Shown here piece after piece: positions 22,276 through 31,079 of a DNA stretch of 55,916 nt. Position 1 is the first letter of the stretch; every line of letters starts with the position of its first letter. This DNA comes from Spirochaetales bacterium (GTDB lineage: Bacteria > Spirochaetota > Spirochaetia > UBA9216). The notes below the pieces were generated by a model. It was not told the DNA's origin. It did not search any database and worked only from the letters and a program-made list of their open reading frames with translations. The translations under genes and the position numbers were made by a program. The stretch covers positions 1 through 55,916 of the forward strand of contig JAEINK010000031.1 of NCBI GenBank assembly GCA_016342585.1, written 5' to 3'.

Positions 22276-24069
22276 GTGAATTATCAAAACAGGATTAAGT
22301 CTTTTTTCAAAAAGCCCCATAATATAATCCTTGTTTCACTGGCATTCATTCTCATCTATCTTACAGTGATACCAATGGTGACGATCATTCTCGATACCTT
22401 TACGGTACATCAGTCGGAGTTGATGAGAGTAAAAGGTTCCAAGGTTGGAGACTTTACCCTCTATCACTGGGTGAAAGTTCTCTTTTCATCTACCAGCCGT
22501 AAGATCTTTTATGAGCCATTTCTGAATACAATGATTGTTTCATTCGGTACCTGCCTGATCGCTATCTCTCTTGGCGGGTTTGTTGCCTGGCTGGTAACCC
22601 GAACGAATATAATGTTCAAGGGAATTATTTCAACCCTCTTTATCTTTCCCTATATCATGCCCTCCTGGACTCTGGCCATGGCATGGTTGAACTTTTTTAA
22701 GAACTCCAGGGTGGGAGGTGCTCCGGGCATTTTCACAGCCCTCACGGGGATAGAAACGGCCAACTGGTTTGCCTACGGACCTTTTCCCATAATTGTGGTA
22801 TTAGGGCTGCATTATGCTCCCTTTGCCTACATCCTGATCGGCGGGATCCTCCGGAATATGGATGCTAATCTGGAAGAAGCTGCTCTGATCCTGAAAGCCA
22901 GCCGTGGAAAGATAATGAGGAAGATAACAATCCCCATCGTTATGCCGGCCATGCTCTCTACCTTCCTGCTGGTTTTCTCCAGTGCTATGAGTGCCTTTGC
23001 TGTTCCCGCTTTTCTTGGAACATCTGTTCGTTATCAGGTTTTGACAACTCAGATGTACAGAACCCTCAATGGTCTTAATCCGGGTTATGGGTATATCATG
23101 GCTTTTATCATGATTGCCATAGGAATTCTGATCCTTGGTATAAACCAGAAGATTGTCGGAACCAGAAAGAGTTATACGACTATAACCGGGAAGAGTTCAA
23201 ATATCTCCCTTATTAATCTTCGTGCTTTTAAGGCTCCTGTCTCTGTTTTTCTGATTATAATGGTTGGTCTGGTCTGCATCCTTCCTCTGGTCACTTTTGC
23301 TGTAGAGTCCTTCATTATGGAGCCGGGGAACTACTCTCTGGATAACTTTACAACCCTCTTCTGGACTGGAAAGGGGGACCCACAGATTGCCAACAGTGAA
23401 CCGGGGATCCTGCGAAACCCGAGTATCCTTGAGGGATTATGGAATTCGGTACGCCTTTCGGTGGTTGTTGCCTTTATCTCCGGTTCTGTTGGAATCCTGG
23501 CCGGTTATGCTATTGTAAAGAAGAAAAACTCACGGCTTTCTCTTATGGTTAATAATCTGGCCTTTTTTCCATACCTGATGCCCAGTATGGCTTTTGGAGC
23601 TATTTACCTCTCAATGTTTGCTGCTAGGAGAGGATTTATTCCCCCTTTATATGGAACTTTTGCCCTTCTTGTCCTGGTTGGTGCTGTTAAATACCTTCCC
23701 TTTGCCTCCCGGGCAAGTGTGGGTGCCATGCATCAGCTGAGTAATGAGATCGAAGAGGCTGGTACAATTCAGGGTATTGGCTGGGCGAAGAGGATGCTCA
23801 GGATTATTATTCCCATACAGAAATCGAGTTTTCTTTCGGGGTATTTACTCCCTTTCATATCTTGTATGAGGGAACTCTCCCTCTTTATTCTCCTGGTAAC
23901 ACCATCCACGAGAATTCTTACCACTATGCTCTTTCAGTATAATGAGAAGGGCTGGAATCAATATGCCAATGCTATCAACCTGCTTATTGTTCTCTTCGTA
24001 GTCATAAGTAATGTTGTGGTAAACCGGGTCACCGGGGCTTCCGTCGATAAAGGAATAGGAGGGCAGTAG
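22276..24069 (+). CDS. Iron-type ABC transporter permease, two fused membrane domains
   Basis: A 597-residue permease of the FbpB type with about twelve membrane segments and two internal copies of the binding-protein-dependent transport domain. Both EAA loops, which dock on the ATPase, are visible: EEAALILKASRGKIMRKITIP near residue 200 and EEAGTIQGIGWAKRMLRIIIP near 500. One polypeptide thus forms the whole transmembrane channel. The start is GTG at 22276 with AGGAT upstream. It lies between the binding-protein and ATPase genes, with 1 nt separating it from the latter. Confidence 0.9.
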   Translation: MNYQNRIKSFFKKPHNIILVSLAFILIYLTVIPMVTIILDTFTVHQSELMRVKGSKVGDFTLYHWVKVLFSSTSRKIFYEPFLNTMIVSFGTCLIAISLGGFVAWLVTRTNIMFKGIISTLFIFPYIMPSWTLAMAWLNFFKNSRVGGAPGIFTALTGIETANWFAYGPFPIIVVLGLHYAPFAYILIGGILRNMDANLEEAALILKASRGKIMRKITIPIVMPAMLSTFLLVFSSAMSAFAVPAFLGTSVRYQVLTTQMYRTLNGLNPGYGYIMAFIMIAIGILILGINQKIVGTRKSYTTITGKSSNISLINLRAFKAPVSVFLIIMVGLVCILPLVTFAVESFIMEPGNYSLDNFTTLFWTGKGDPQIANSEPGILRNPSILEGLWNSVRLSVVVAFISGSVGILAGYAIVKKKNSRLSLMVNNLAFFPYLMPSMAFGAIYLSMFAARRGFIPPLYGTFALLVLVGAVKYLPFASRASVGAMHQLSNEIEEAGTIQGIGWAKRMLRIIIPIQKSSFLSGYLLPFISCMRELSLFILLVTPSTRILTTMLFQYNEKGWNQYANAINLLIVLFVVISNVVVNRVTGASVDKGIGGQ

Positions 24070-24070
24070 A

Positions 24071-25183
24071 ATGCCGGAAATTAGACTTAACAATGTAACC
24101 AAACGGTTCGGCAAGGCTGTGGCCGTAGATAATCTGGACCTTACAATAAAAGATGGAGAGTTTGTTACCCTCCTTGGACCCTCCGGATGCGGTAAGACCA
24201 CCACTCTCCGGATGATTGCCGGCTTGGAAACACCTACCGAGGGGGAGATTTTCATTGATGATGTCTGTGTTTTCTCTTCGGAGAAGGGGATCGATATCTC
24301 GCCGGATAAGAGGAATGTAGGGTTTCTGTTTCAGAATTATGCCCTCTGGCCACATATGACCGTGTATAAGAATATCGCTTTCGGTCTTGAGAACATGAAG
24401 TGGGATAAGGAGAGGATAGAGGCCAGGGTTAAAGAACTCCTGGGCCTCTTGAGAATTGATGAGTTCATTGATCGATATCCTGCCGAGCTTTCGGGTGGAC
24501 AGCAGCAGCGTGTTGCCATTGCCCGAACCCTTGCCACCGGGCCAAAGGTTCTATTGATGGATGAACCTCTGAGTAATCTTGATGCGAAACTCAGAATGGA
24601 GATGCGGACAGAGCTTAAAAGGCTCCATCTGGAAACCGACTCCACCTTCGTGTATGTTACCCATGATCAGCTTGAGGCCATGACCCTTTCATCAAAGATC
24701 TGTCTGTTGAAAGAGGGCGTGCTTCAGCAGTTTGAGCCCCCACTGGATATTTACCACTATCCCGCCAATTTCTTTGTGGCCGATTTTGTGGGGAGTCCCA
24801 ACATCAACATCTTTGAGGTTACGGGAACTAATGTGAACCTCGATGAGGTAAAGCTGGAGCATCCTAAAATGAACTTCCTCTTTGCCCCCACCTCTTCAAG
24901 CATTACCATACAGGAGGACCAGGAGCTTCTTCTGGGAATCCGACCCGAGGATATAAGCCTGGGCGGGGAAGGGCAGATTACCGGAAATGTATACTCAACC
25001 CTTCCTTCGGGAATGGAGACAATTGTAAAGATTGATCTGGATGGCGCCATTATCACCTGTGTTGTTTTCGGAGGTGTGGATTTCTCGGTTGGTGAAGAGA
25101 TTAAGCTCTCCTTTCCGGGTGATAAATATGTGCTGTTTGACAAGAAGACCGCCAAGAATATTGCCGGAGGTAAACTCCTTTAA
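24071..25183 (+). CDS. ABC transporter ATP-binding protein (FbpC/PotA type)
   Basis: A 370-residue ATPase with Walker A GPSGCGKTT near residue 36, Q-loop FLFQNYALWPH, signature LSGGQQQRVAIAR, Walker B LLMDEPLSNLDA and the switch histidine in VTHDQLEAM. The C-terminal third (about 240-365) is a TOBE-type regulatory domain (LLGIRPEDISL). It energises the permease encoded 1 nt upstream. AGGAGGGC precedes the ATG at normal distance. The operon ends with a strong terminator. Confidence 0.92.
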   Translation: MPEIRLNNVTKRFGKAVAVDNLDLTIKDGEFVTLLGPSGCGKTTTLRMIAGLETPTEGEIFIDDVCVFSSEKGIDISPDKRNVGFLFQNYALWPHMTVYKNIAFGLENMKWDKERIEARVKELLGLLRIDEFIDRYPAELSGGQQQRVAIARTLATGPKVLLMDEPLSNLDAKLRMEMRTELKRLHLETDSTFVYVTHDQLEAMTLSSKICLLKEGVLQQFEPPLDIYHYPANFFVADFVGSPNINIFEVTGTNVNLDEVKLEHPKMNFLFAPTSSSITIQEDQELLLGIRPEDISLGGEGQITGNVYSTLPSGMETIVKIDLDGAIITCVVFGGVDFSVGEEIKLSFPGDKYVLFDKKTAKNIAGGKLL

Positions 25184-25195
25184 ACCCTTTAGGTG

Positions 25196-25238
25196 GAGTC
25201 CTCCGGGGATCTGGATAACGGAGGACTCTGTTTTTTTT
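25196..25238 (+). terminator. Intrinsic terminator of the ABC importer operon
   Basis: GAGTCCTCCG at 25196-25205 and CGGAGGACTC at 25219-25228 form a perfect 10-bp stem with a 13-nt loop, followed by TG and eight T residues. Confidence 0.85.
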
Positions 25239-25299
25239 AGAGCTCCTGTAGTAAAATGAAGGTCGAAAATTGTATTGGATTCAGCTTCGGGGGACGTTA

Positions 25300-26010
25300 A
25301 TGGAAGAGCAGGCTACAGAAAAGATAAAAATTTTAATTGTTGATGATGAACAGCATATTCTGCAGATGCTTCAGATGAATATGCGTACACAGGGTTATGA
25401 CAGTATTACTGCCGAAACCGGAGAGGATGCTCTTGAACTTGCTCGTACCGAATCTCCGGATCTCATCCTTCTCGATGTGATGCTTCCCGGAATAGATGGC
25501 GTTGAAACCTGCAGAATTTTAAAAGCGGATCCTGAGACAAAGCGAATACCCATCCTTATGATCAGTGCCAGGAGTGAGGGGCAGGATAAAATAACCGGGC
25601 TCTTAAGCGGTGCCGACGATTACATTACCAAACCTTTCAGTCTTGAAGAGCTTTTCTTAAGGATTAAAGCCTCTCTCCGCCAGGTGGAGCTGCTTACAGC
25701 GTCAACTTCTCCCACGACATACAGGAAGGGGAGTCTTGAGCTGAGTACTGAAAAGTATCAGGTGACCTCCGGGAGTGAGCGGATAGATTTAACCTTGACC
25801 GAATTCAGGATCCTCCACTACCTTCTTAAAAAGTCGGGAGCTCTTATTCCCAGAGATACAATGATTCAGGCGATCTTTGAACAGGAGCCTGCGGAAGTCG
25901 GTCGATCTTTTGATGTGCATCTTCGGAATATAAGGAAGAAATTAGCTGAGCATCAGGTGGAAGGTTGTGATATTGAAACAGTACGCGGGAAGGGATTCAC
26001 CATCGGATAA
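25300..26010 (+). CDS. OmpR/PhoB-family response regulator
   Basis: A 236-residue two-domain regulator. The receiver domain shows the acidic pair (IVDDEQHIL), the phospho-acceptor Asp59 in LILLDVMLPG, the conserved Ser/Thr region (MISARSE) and Lys in YITKPFSLEEL. The C-terminal winged helix has LTEFRILHYLLKKSGALI and RSFDVHLRNIRKKL, typical of PhoB. It binds direct repeats near target promoters when phosphorylated. The ATG at 25300 follows GGGGGA; an upstream in-frame TTG has no support. The gene lies 3 nt before the histidine kinase gene, its probable partner. Confidence 0.93.
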   Translation: MEEQATEKIKILIVDDEQHILQMLQMNMRTQGYDSITAETGEDALELARTESPDLILLDVMLPGIDGVETCRILKADPETKRIPILMISARSEGQDKITGLLSGADDYITKPFSLEELFLRIKASLRQVELLTASTSPTTYRKGSLELSTEKYQVTSGSERIDLTLTEFRILHYLLKKSGALIPRDTMIQAIFEQEPAEVGRSFDVHLRNIRKKLAEHQVEGCDIETVRGKGFTIG

Positions 26011-26013
26011 CAG

Positions 26014-27834
26014 ATGATAAGAAAGATTCACCTCTCATTGATCATTGCCGATGTCATCCTTCTCTTTATCGCAGGTCTTCTCTTCTTCCTTTTTACGGTA
26101 AATATTATTGTAAAACAGGCCCAGGCAAGGGGGTTCGTTGACGCAAAACAGGTCTATTCCGATCTGCTGCACGAGAGCCGTGATAGTGTGGTTCCCGATT
26201 ATCAGCGTTTGGTTATTAACCAGTCTATGATAACTGATGCCAGGATCATTATTGTATATGAGGATGCACGCCTTCTGGCAGATTCTAATTTAGGTTGGAA
26301 CCCGGTTACAGGTATATATATCAATGCAGATATATCTGACGCCAAGGTGACCGGTAGTGCCTCCAGTATTGTTCGATCATCGAGGACCGGAGACCTATCG
26401 GTTTCGGTGGCTGTCAGGAAGATCCTGGCCAATGAACCGATCATAATATCCCTGATTTATCAGATTGAAGAGGATCGTAAGTTAACCGGCCTGTTTGGCT
26501 TGATAGTCCTGACCCTCACTGTTTTGACTACCCTGCTGGTTGTGCTCGTCATTACCTACACCAGGAGACGCATGCGCAGACCAATCCGTAAACTCCTGCA
26601 GCATACCCGGGAAGCGGCTCAGGGGGGATTTTACAAGATCGCCATCCACACCGTCGATGTGGAATTAACACAGCTTGTTGAGAACTTCAATTCGCTGATA
26701 GACCGGTATAATTTACTGATAGAAACAGACAATAGAAAGTACAGCAGGATTAATACCTTAATGTCCAATCTCAATACGGGCATACTCATGGTGGACTCCC
26801 GGAATCTGGTGACCCTTGTTAATCCTGAGGCGGAAAAATTGTTGAATCTTAACAAACTCCTTCTATTTGAAGTACGGAGTGATAAGGGGTTTCAGAGCAG
26901 GATATTGAATGAAATCCTTGAAAAAACCAGGGAGGTCTTTAAAACCCGGGATCATACGAGCTTTTCCGCCGAGACTCCGGATGGGGATATTCTGGATATT
27001 ACCGTAGAGGTAATGGTCGATAAATATATTCCGTATGACCCCAGCGGGGTTCTGGTCATTTTAAGAGATGTCACAGAAATCCGCCGTCTGGAAAAACTCA
27101 AGGATGAGTTTGTCTCCAATGTCTCCCATGAACTGCGGACACCCCTGACAGTCATCAGCGGTTTTGTTGAGACCTTGAAATCCTGGGAGCTGCTGGAGGC
27201 GGGGGACAGGAATACGGCCCTCAATATTATTGAGGTTGAAACCGAACGCCTTAAGAAGCTGATCTCCGAACTGCTTTTGCTTTCCCGCATAGAGGGGGAG
27301 ATGGGCCAGGCTAGAAAACGACTGATTGTCTGTATCGAGGCAGTGAATCAGGTTTTATCTACCTTAAAACCCCTGGCGGATAATAAAGATCTCATCACCA
27401 CTCTGGAGGTTGATGATAAAGCTTCTGCGATTTATGGTATCGCCGGGTGGTTCAGGCAGATTGTTTATAACCTTTATGACAACGCCATTAAATATACCCC
27501 CCCAGGGGGGCAGATTTGGATTCGTATTCAAAATGAGGATGATTACCTTTGCCTTGAGGTGGAGGATACGGGGGCGGGAATTCCGGATGTCGAGCAGGCC
27601 CGTATTTTCGAGAGGTTTTACAGAAGGGAAAAATCCCATAATTCAAGGATAGCCGGCAGTGGTATAGGTTTAACAATTACCAGTCATATGGTTGCCGAGT
27701 TTAAAGGGACCATAAGTGTATCAAACCGCCCTTCCGGCGGATCTATTTTCAGGGTTACTCTTCCCTGTGGAGAAGAGTACCAGAACAGGAGCAGCAAACA
27801 GGATGATTCATCAACTGTCAAAAGAAATACTTAA
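26014..27834 (+). CDS. PhoR-like sensor histidine kinase
   Basis: A 606-residue membrane kinase. A transmembrane helix near residues 8-32 and another near 160-182 enclose a periplasmic sensor region. A HAMP-like segment (about 183-235), a PAS domain (about 240-355), a HisKA dimerisation domain with His372 in SNVSHELRTP and a HATPase domain follow. The ATPase boxes are N (DNAIKYTPPGG), G1 (VEDTGAGIP) and G2 (GSGIGLTI). The domain order is that of PhoR. It should phosphorylate the regulator encoded directly upstream. The signal is unknown; no phosphate-transport genes lie nearby. The end overlaps the phosphohexomutase gene by 32 bp. Confidence 0.93.
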   Translation: MIRKIHLSLIIADVILLFIAGLLFFLFTVNIIVKQAQARGFVDAKQVYSDLLHESRDSVVPDYQRLVINQSMITDARIIIVYEDARLLADSNLGWNPVTGIYINADISDAKVTGSASSIVRSSRTGDLSVSVAVRKILANEPIIISLIYQIEEDRKLTGLFGLIVLTLTVLTTLLVVLVITYTRRRMRRPIRKLLQHTREAAQGGFYKIAIHTVDVELTQLVENFNSLIDRYNLLIETDNRKYSRINTLMSNLNTGILMVDSRNLVTLVNPEAEKLLNLNKLLLFEVRSDKGFQSRILNEILEKTREVFKTRDHTSFSAETPDGDILDITVEVMVDKYIPYDPSGVLVILRDVTEIRRLEKLKDEFVSNVSHELRTPLTVISGFVETLKSWELLEAGDRNTALNIIEVETERLKKLISELLLLSRIEGEMGQARKRLIVCIEAVNQVLSTLKPLADNKDLITTLEVDDKASAIYGIAGWFRQIVYNLYDNAIKYTPPGGQIWIRIQNEDDYLCLEVEDTGAGIPDVEQARIFERFYRREKSHNSRIAGSGIGLTITSHMVAEFKGTISVSNRPSGGSIFRVTLPCGEEYQNRSSKQDDSSTVKRNT

Positions 27835-29191
27835 AGAGTGTGATATACGGGGAATAACGGGTAAGGATTTAAGCCCTTTGGATGCCTATTATATTGGTCG
27901 TTCATTTGGTTCTATTCTGAAAAAAGAGGGTAAGTTAACCTGTACTGTTGGTCAGGACGGCAGACTCTCCTCCGACTCCCTGAGGATAGAGGTTATTAAA
28001 GGACTCCTTGAGGCTGGGATCGATGTGACATACATCGGGATTGTTCCAACTCCCATGGTCTATTATGGAACCTTTAAACTTAGAACCGATTCCGGCCTTA
28101 TGGTTACAGCCAGCCATAACCCTGCAGAATACAATGGTTTTAAATTCATAACCACCACAGGTTCCTTTCATGGCGATGATATTAAAGCGCTGGCAAGGAT
28201 CGCTTTCGAGGGTGATTTTACCAGCGGAAAGGGCACCCTTCTGAAAAGGGATATCCGCCGGGAATACATTCCCTACATCCACTCCTTTCTCTCTGCGGGA
28301 AACTCCAGGAGGCTTAAGGTCGTCTGGGATCCCGGAAATGGAGCAACAGCAGCAATCCTTTCGGACTTTCTGAAGGATCTGCCGGGTGAGCATCTCGTGA
28401 TCTGCGGTGAGGTAGATGGGAATTTTCCGCATCATCACCCGGATCCCAGCCTTCCCGAAAATGTTAAACAGCTTAAAGCAAAGGTTGTCGAAGAGGGGGC
28501 AGACTTAGGTATAGCCTTCGATGGCGACGGGGATCGTCTTGGTGTTGTGGATGGAGAGGGGACTCTGCTCTATGGGGATCAGCTCCTCGTTCTCTTTGCC
28601 CGGGATTTCCTTGAGAATAATCCCGGAGCGGTTGTTATGTCCGAGGTGAAGGCGAGCCAGTTCTTTTATGATGAAGTGGCCGCTCTCGGTGGGATTCCCC
28701 TCATGTGGAAGGTCGGGCACACCAACCAAAAGGAGAAGATGAAAGCTGAGGGGATTGGGTTGGCCGGCGAGACGAGCGGGCATATTTTCTTCTCCGAAAA
28801 CAGGGGGTTTGATGATGCCCTTTTCGCGGCGGTAAAACTTATAAATATTCTTTCCCATGCGGATAGGACTCTAACCCGAATGGTGAAGGAGTTCCCCGCT
28901 TATTATGACAGTGGTGAGATCCGTATTCATCTTGAAGCAGAGGAGAGGCGCCGGGTTGTTGATGAGATCCTGGAACGAGTTCGCGGAGCGGGACGTCAGG
29001 TGGTAGATATAGACGGGATCCGGGTCTCTTTTTCAGGTGGTTTCTGGATGCTCCGGGGTTCCAATACCCAACCTCACCTTACCATAAGGGTTGAAGCCAG
29101 GAGCAAGGACGGCCTTGAGTCGGGGCTTACCGACTTATATAAACAACTGGAGCTCTCCGGTCTCACCAGGAAGGATTATCTCTTCCTTTAG
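27803..29191 (+). CDS. Phosphomannomutase/phosphoglucomutase (alpha-D-phosphohexomutase)
   Basis: About 463 residues with all four signature loops of the family. The active-site serine lies in VTASHNPAEYNGFK, the metal-binding loop is FDGDGDRLGVVDG, the sugar-binding loop is AGETSGHIFF and the C-terminal phosphate-binding loop lies in the region WMLRGSNTQPHLTIRVEA. It interconverts hexose 1- and 6-phosphates for nucleotide-sugar or polysaccharide synthesis; whether mannose or glucose is preferred cannot be read. The ATG at 27803 is chosen because the family's DIRGI motif comes just after it; upstream in-frame starts would lie deep inside the kinase gene. Confidence 0.92.
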   Translation: MIHQLSKEILKECDIRGITGKDLSPLDAYYIGRSFGSILKKEGKLTCTVGQDGRLSSDSLRIEVIKGLLEAGIDVTYIGIVPTPMVYYGTFKLRTDSGLMVTASHNPAEYNGFKFITTTGSFHGDDIKALARIAFEGDFTSGKGTLLKRDIRREYIPYIHSFLSAGNSRRLKVVWDPGNGATAAILSDFLKDLPGEHLVICGEVDGNFPHHHPDPSLPENVKQLKAKVVEEGADLGIAFDGDGDRLGVVDGEGTLLYGDQLLVLFARDFLENNPGAVVMSEVKASQFFYDEVAALGGIPLMWKVGHTNQKEKMKAEGIGLAGETSGHIFFSENRGFDDALFAAVKLINILSHADRTLTRMVKEFPAYYDSGEIRIHLEAEERRRVVDEILERVRGAGRQVVDIDGIRVSFSGGFWMLRGSNTQPHLTIRVEARSKDGLESGLTDLYKQLELSGLTRKDYLFL

Positions 29192-29202
29192 ATGCTGCCG
29201 GT

Positions 29203-29244
29203 TATATTCGACCTGGTATATTCGACCTGGTATATTCGATCTAT
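29203..29244 (+). repeat. Three tandem 14-bp repeats
   Basis: TATATTCGACCTGG occurs at 29203-29216 and 29217-29230, followed by a partly matching third unit (TATATTCGATCTAT) at 29231-29244. The array ends 6 bp before the possible -35 region of the next gene, so it may be a binding array or simply replication slippage. Confidence 0.7.
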
Positions 29245-29250
29245 TTATGT

Positions 29251-29279
29251 TTCATCAAAAAGATTAAAAGCGTTATACT
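29251..29279 (+). promoter_or_regulatory. Promoter giving a leaderless transcript at 29286
   Basis: TATACT at 29274-29279 ends 6 nt before the ATG and no ribosome binding site is present. The -35 candidate TTCATC at 29251-29256 (17-bp spacing) is weak. Confidence 0.4.
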
Positions 29280-29285
29280 ATATAT

Positions 29286-31079
29286 ATGACAGATATAATT
29301 TCCAACTATCCCGAACCGGATTACAGATTTTTCTTTGAATCATTGGATAGGGCTGCGGTTGTGGTGGACTCTTCGGGAATTGTTCTCTCCCTCAATGAAG
29401 CCGGCAGGAAACTTTTTGCCGATTTAGAGACCGATGGACTTTTGATTTCCGGTGACTCGATGAAGGATATTCTTTCCGAAGCGGCGGCGGGTGATTTTTT
29501 ACCCCTCTCATTTGTTTATATGGATCGAAAGGAACCTCTTCTTGAGTCACTCCCTTTCACAGGGAGGATACTCGCCGCTTCCGGGACGGATAAGAAAACC
29601 TATTTTTTACTCATAAACATACTATCTGTCATGGACGGGCAACCGGAAAAAGCGAGGCGCAGTAATACAAAAATAAAAGGGCCACAGGGGAAGTCGCCTC
29701 TTGTCTGGGTTGTGGATACAAAGTTCAGATACATCTCCTTCAATGAGGCCCATCGGCAGGAGATGAATCGGGTCTGGGGTGTGGAGATTCACGTGGGGGA
29801 TAACCTCCTGGAGTTCCTTGATGATGAACGGTATAAGCGGCTTGTTATCTATAATTATAACCGGGCTTTTTCCGGTGAGCATTTTTATACTATTGATGAA
29901 CTTGAAGATACCGGAGATGGCAGCCGGTATTTTGAGAATGTGCTTGGTCCCTATGTGGATGACAATAACAAGATCATCGGTTTAAGGGTTCGTACGACTG
30001 AACTCACCGATTCCGATGATGTAAAGGACAGACTCCAGATGAGCATTGCAGTTCAGCGATCACTCATTGAAGGGTATGGAAACATCCGAATCTCTTCAGT
30101 CGACAGATTCTTCAGGTACAGGGCTTTTAATGACGGGTACCGCCGGTTTATGGATGAGGTCCGGGGTGTGAAGATCCGGATCGGGGCGTCTCTGCTGGAG
30201 AGCCTCTCCTCCGATGCTACCAGGCATGAGGTCCGTCAGAAACTTGCCGTGGTTCTGGCCGGTGAAAAATGTACGGAGGTCAGGAGTTATTCCCATCTCT
30301 CTGGTGGGGTTGTCTATTATCAGCATGATTATTTTCCGGTTATCTCCGTCTCCGGAGAAGTGATCGGGATAACCATTTTCTCTGATGATGTTACCGAAAT
30401 TATGAACCGGGAAAATGAGGTAAAGGAGGCCTTGAAAGAGAAGGGGATCCTCCTTCGGGAGATCCATTTCCGGGTCAAACATAATCTGCAGCTGATTAGC
30501 AGCTTGCTGAATCTGCATATGAGTAATCTGGAGGGTGAGGAGTCGAAAAGTGCCCTCGAAGAACTCTCCCTGAAGGTTCAGACACTCTCCCTCATTCATG
30601 AACAACTTTATCAGGGGCAGAGCCTTGGGGCTGTTCAGAGTGGTGAGTTTTTTAACCGTTTGTCGGCTATGCTGATAGAACTCCGGAACTTTGATACATC
30701 CGGTGTTATTATTGAAGACAGGGTTGCGGATATGGAGTTTGATATGGATACTGCCATCCCGCTGGGTCTGTTTTTTAATGAAATTTTCGATAATTGTCTT
30801 ACCCATGCTTTTACCGGGAAGGAATTGAGCCTTGAAGGTGGAGGGCTGCCCGGGGAGAGGAAAATATATTACTCCCTCTCGGAGGAGTCTGGTCTTATCC
30901 GACTGACCATCTCCAATGAAGGGGGGCGTTTATGGTCGCCCCGGGACCCTGATAGCGAATTCGGGCTCGGATTAAAACTGGCTTCCACTCTGGCAGAGCA
31001 GCTGGAGGGAGAACTTGGGTTTGACTTTACAGACGGCACTTCCATATCCCTGGTTTTTAAAAGGAGTCACGGTGTTTAA
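29286..31079 (+). CDS. PAS-domain histidine kinase of the HisKA_2 type
   Basis: A 597-residue soluble kinase without membrane segments. Three PAS-like modules occupy about 10-110, 135-245 and 260-375. A HisKA_2 phosphoacceptor domain follows, with the histidine in LREIHFRVKHNLQLISSLL near residue 395. The C-terminus is an HATPase (NEIFDNCLTHAF as N box, FGLGLKL as G box). This class often works with stand-alone receivers or directs phosphate to non-canonical outputs. No response regulator lies next to it. The start seems leaderless. The stop overlaps the start of the first ABC exporter gene by 8 bp, so the kinase may sense or control a process linked to that exporter. Confidence 0.88.
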   Translation: MTDIISNYPEPDYRFFFESLDRAAVVVDSSGIVLSLNEAGRKLFADLETDGLLISGDSMKDILSEAAAGDFLPLSFVYMDRKEPLLESLPFTGRILAASGTDKKTYFLLINILSVMDGQPEKARRSNTKIKGPQGKSPLVWVVDTKFRYISFNEAHRQEMNRVWGVEIHVGDNLLEFLDDERYKRLVIYNYNRAFSGEHFYTIDELEDTGDGSRYFENVLGPYVDDNNKIIGLRVRTTELTDSDDVKDRLQMSIAVQRSLIEGYGNIRISSVDRFFRYRAFNDGYRRFMDEVRGVKIRIGASLLESLSSDATRHEVRQKLAVVLAGEKCTEVRSYSHLSGGVVYYQHDYFPVISVSGEVIGITIFSDDVTEIMNRENEVKEALKEKGILLREIHFRVKHNLQLISSLLNLHMSNLEGEESKSALEELSLKVQTLSLIHEQLYQGQSLGAVQSGEFFNRLSAMLIELRNFDTSGVIIEDRVADMEFDMDTAIPLGLFFNEIFDNCLTHAFTGKELSLEGGGLPGERKIYYSLSEESGLIRLTISNEGGRLWSPRDPDSEFGLGLKLASTLAEQLEGELGFDFTDGTSISLVFKRSHGV

